Below, in pieces: positions 61,972 through 64,000 of a DNA stretch of 64,000 bases (the stretch's first letter is position 1; each line of letters opens with the position of its first letter). The stretch is from Phorcus lineatus (taxonomy: Eukaryota > Mollusca > Gastropoda > Trochida > Trochidae), in NCBI GenBank assembly GCA_921293015.1, contig OV121095.1, forward strand, positions 34,383,484 to 34,447,483. Reading direction: 5' to 3'. Position numbers and translations under genes: made by a program. The notes under the pieces are model-generated. The model did not search any database and had not been told where the DNA came from. It was given only the letters and a program-made list of their open reading frames with translations.

Positions 61972-62272
61972 TGAGACGGGATAGCGCAGTGATCAGTGAT
62001 TAGTTTGAGTCCAACCAGAGGATCGGCACTTTCTTTCCTGTATAGGACTGTTCTATACGCAATAAAGTGTTGGTGCTATTCTACACTAAATTTCAGTGCA
62101 GTGCCATCCATGGTTAAGTTGTTCCAGCCGATGCACGCATGTTTCACAGCAATACATAGCCACAGTAATGCATGTTTCACCGCAATACATAGCCACAGTA
62201 ATGTTGCGGGCTTTCTCTAGCAGCATAAAATACTCTTGAAAGCGGCGTTACACCCCATCCCGCCTCACCTTA
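61972..62272 (+). mobile_element. tRNA-derived SINE, about 300 bp
   Basis: Same family as 1273-1570. A box tagcgcagtga (61983-61993), B-box-like gtttgagtccaacc, then ggactgttctatacgc, agtgccatccatggtt, ccagccgatgcacgc, gttgcgggctttctc, gaaagcggcgttacacccca and a cgcctcacct tail. An internal 34-bp direct duplication (catgtttcac.gcaatacata twice, 62129-62200) is specific to this copy. The 74-codon frame is incidental. Confidence 0.75.
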
Positions 62273-63169
62273 CGATACCTACCTTTCGATCATTTGTACC
62301 ATCATTGTAAGATTCTGTCAACGAAAAACACAAAACAACATAATATGTCAATTGATGGTTCTTTGGTCGCTTCATATTTATTAAATCAAACTAATCTTAC
62401 ACAATACAATTAATTACTGAAAACGTTTTGTAAGAAAAGGCCATTTTCAACTTTGTTGTTAGCTATCACTCTGTACTTCATTACATTCACTACATCGATA
62501 TACTCTGGCTAATTTGAGAAATAAATCCAAAAAATAAAGTCATCATTACGATTAGTTTATCTGCTTATGAATCAAATCAATTGATTATTCAAGAAATGGT
62601 AACAATCAAAACAGCACAATATGTGCATCATTTCAGTATGTTTCAATCAATTCATTATCATATCAGTAGCAAAAACGCCTTCGCCAGCACTGAGTCGAAA
62701 TACGATAGCCTCCCGCATGAGGGTCTCTGTTACTCTCTAGCGATGTTAGAGCTCTTCGTTGCATGCAACTCATTTGTGGGAATACGTTTAGAATATCTTC
62801 TGAGAATGACTGCTCATCTTGATACAACTGCATTATCTGAATTAGTATGGTTCATATTGCTTATTGTCGCTATAAAGCTAATTAGATACACATATCAGAT
62901 ATTCTCAGCACATTGAACCAAATTAATCACTTTGGCAAGTATGAAATCACTTTGGCAAGTATGAAAACGAGAGCAAGACATCGTTTTATTATAGTGTAAC
63001 TCTATTAACTGTTATATGTACTATTCTTACAACCGTTATATGTTTCAGATGTTGTGTTAACTTATGTATAATTGAAACATAATTGTAATGTATTAATATC
63101 ATATCTAGCGATGAGGCAAGAATTGTTTTGAATAAACGGGGTATACACTAAATTGAATTGTGACACTGC
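62273..63169. other. Gene-free stretch with a less AT-rich core
   Basis: The frame at 62581-62916 starts on a non-ATG codon. Its core (62660-62830) is less AT-rich than the surroundings and contains short hairpins (cctcccgcatgaggg; gttgcatgcaac). No family or RNA class recognised. Confidence 0.3.
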
Positions 63170-63450
63170 AGAGTATGAATTAGTCAAATATGTCAAAATT
63201 AATGGCGTTATTTCATCGAGAGGTTGGGTTGTCTCTGAAAATCACCATCTTATTGCGGATCAGGTTTAAGTTGTAATTTATGAAAACCGGAAAATGGCGC
63301 GCGCCAATAACTCAAACATAATTCTGAACATATTTACAGCAGATACAAGGCAAAATATATTTTGAAGCAGTATTTTGGCTCTTATTTCAGCTAAATGAAA
63401 ATTTATAAAGCATACTCTGTGTCATTTTGTCTTTAAAGGTGATCTTAGTG
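63170..63450 (+). mobile_element. MITE family A-related element, diverged
   Basis: atgtcaaaattaatggcgtt, atttcatcgagagg, gaaaaccggaaaatggcgcg, cgccaataactcaaacataa and ttacagcagatacaaggc follow the family A interior in order. Ends not recognisable apart from tctttaaaggtg near 63430. Confidence 0.45.
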
Positions 63451-64000
63451 GGAATCATTTAAATAACGAACCTTGCTATTTGAGGTGTTGTTCATTATAA
63501 AAGACTATCTGTATGCGTTATTTCAAAACTAACTTTGTAACACCCTCGAAAACGTAAGCTTTTAAACCATGCTACTCTAATATCAGTGTATACTTTTATA
63601 AAAGAAGATGTTTGGAAAAAGTTTTCAGCAGCTACATGTATATACTGTATCTGCTTCTTTACGCCGTTAAAATAATCATTACAGTAACTCTTTTAAGAAA
63701 TAAATCTTTATCCGTATCACCCTACCTGTTATTAGTTGAGCTACCCCTTTCTAGCGTTTCATATTGATGTGTTATTCTTGGCATGCTTCTTGTTAATATG
63801 CAACAAGGTCTACCGCATCACTGCCACATCATGCACTAGGTATATTTTAATATATCATAAAATTGTTTTTCAACGTTTCAATTGTTCCACTTATCTTTAA
63901 TGATTTTGTATTCTTTTATTTAAAATAGAAATAAACTTGCAACATTTTGCCGTTTTTACTCCTTAGGTTTCTCATCCCTTTAACTATAAATCAATGTTTT
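63451..64000. other. Gene-free window end
   Basis: AT-rich, no supported feature. Confidence 0.35.

Overview
The window is eukaryotic nuclear DNA: AT-rich, sparsely genic, with GT-AG introns and many short interspersed and tandem repeats. tRNA-derived SINEs and a fragment of the gtgagtgag...aacgccgc element, which is very common in abalone, limpets and other molluscs, suggest a mollusc, most likely a gastropod. This is inference from repeat and protein character, since no database search was possible. No bacterial features, CRISPR array, true tRNA gene or rRNA gene were seen.

Only three host genes can be supported, all on the + strand. (1) At 30305-36578, a five-exon monocarboxylate-transporter-like (SLC16, MCT9/12/14-type) gene reads through four phase-1 introns to a 640-residue, 12-pass protein. 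(2) At 47958-51133, a four-exon gene encodes a 197-residue four-pass membrane protein resembling the CD20/MS4A family. (3) At 51627-52037, a single-exon gene encodes a 136-residue secreted basic protein of unknown function. The three are not obviously functionally linked; the last two are only about 500 bases apart.

The rest is repeat landscape. 1-775 is a 38-bp satellite with a four-monomer higher-order structure. 1.1-8.7 kb holds SINEs and terminal-inverted-repeat elements, several with TTAA ends. 9019-16542 is a nearly perfect head-to-tail duplication of about 3.75 kb, itself containing 104-bp and 20-bp tandem arrays. 18.1-18.9 kb has two TTAA-ended MITEs. 19.5-20.65 kb is a giant ACT-type trinucleotide tract. 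21.6-28.5 kb carries an 83-bp tandem array, a CRE-containing MITE, a SINE cluster, a G24 tract and further inverted-repeat elements. 36.7-42.2 kb is mostly gene-free.

The most unusual object is at about 42.8-46.0 kb: a roughly 3.2-kb element bounded by inverted repeats of about 270 bp. It encloses a broken minus-strand gene of a widespread but poorly characterised invertebrate family (motifs DQAHEQNN, HEE.DTR, DT.VVVLA) that looks like a PIN/XPG-type nuclease. This may be a DNA transposon whose main protein carries a nuclease fold. From 52 kb to the end there is no convincing gene, but two diverged copies of one ancestral segment are visible (53.1-54.3 and 58.3-59.3 kb), the second interrupted by a hairpin MITE with 53-bp arms.
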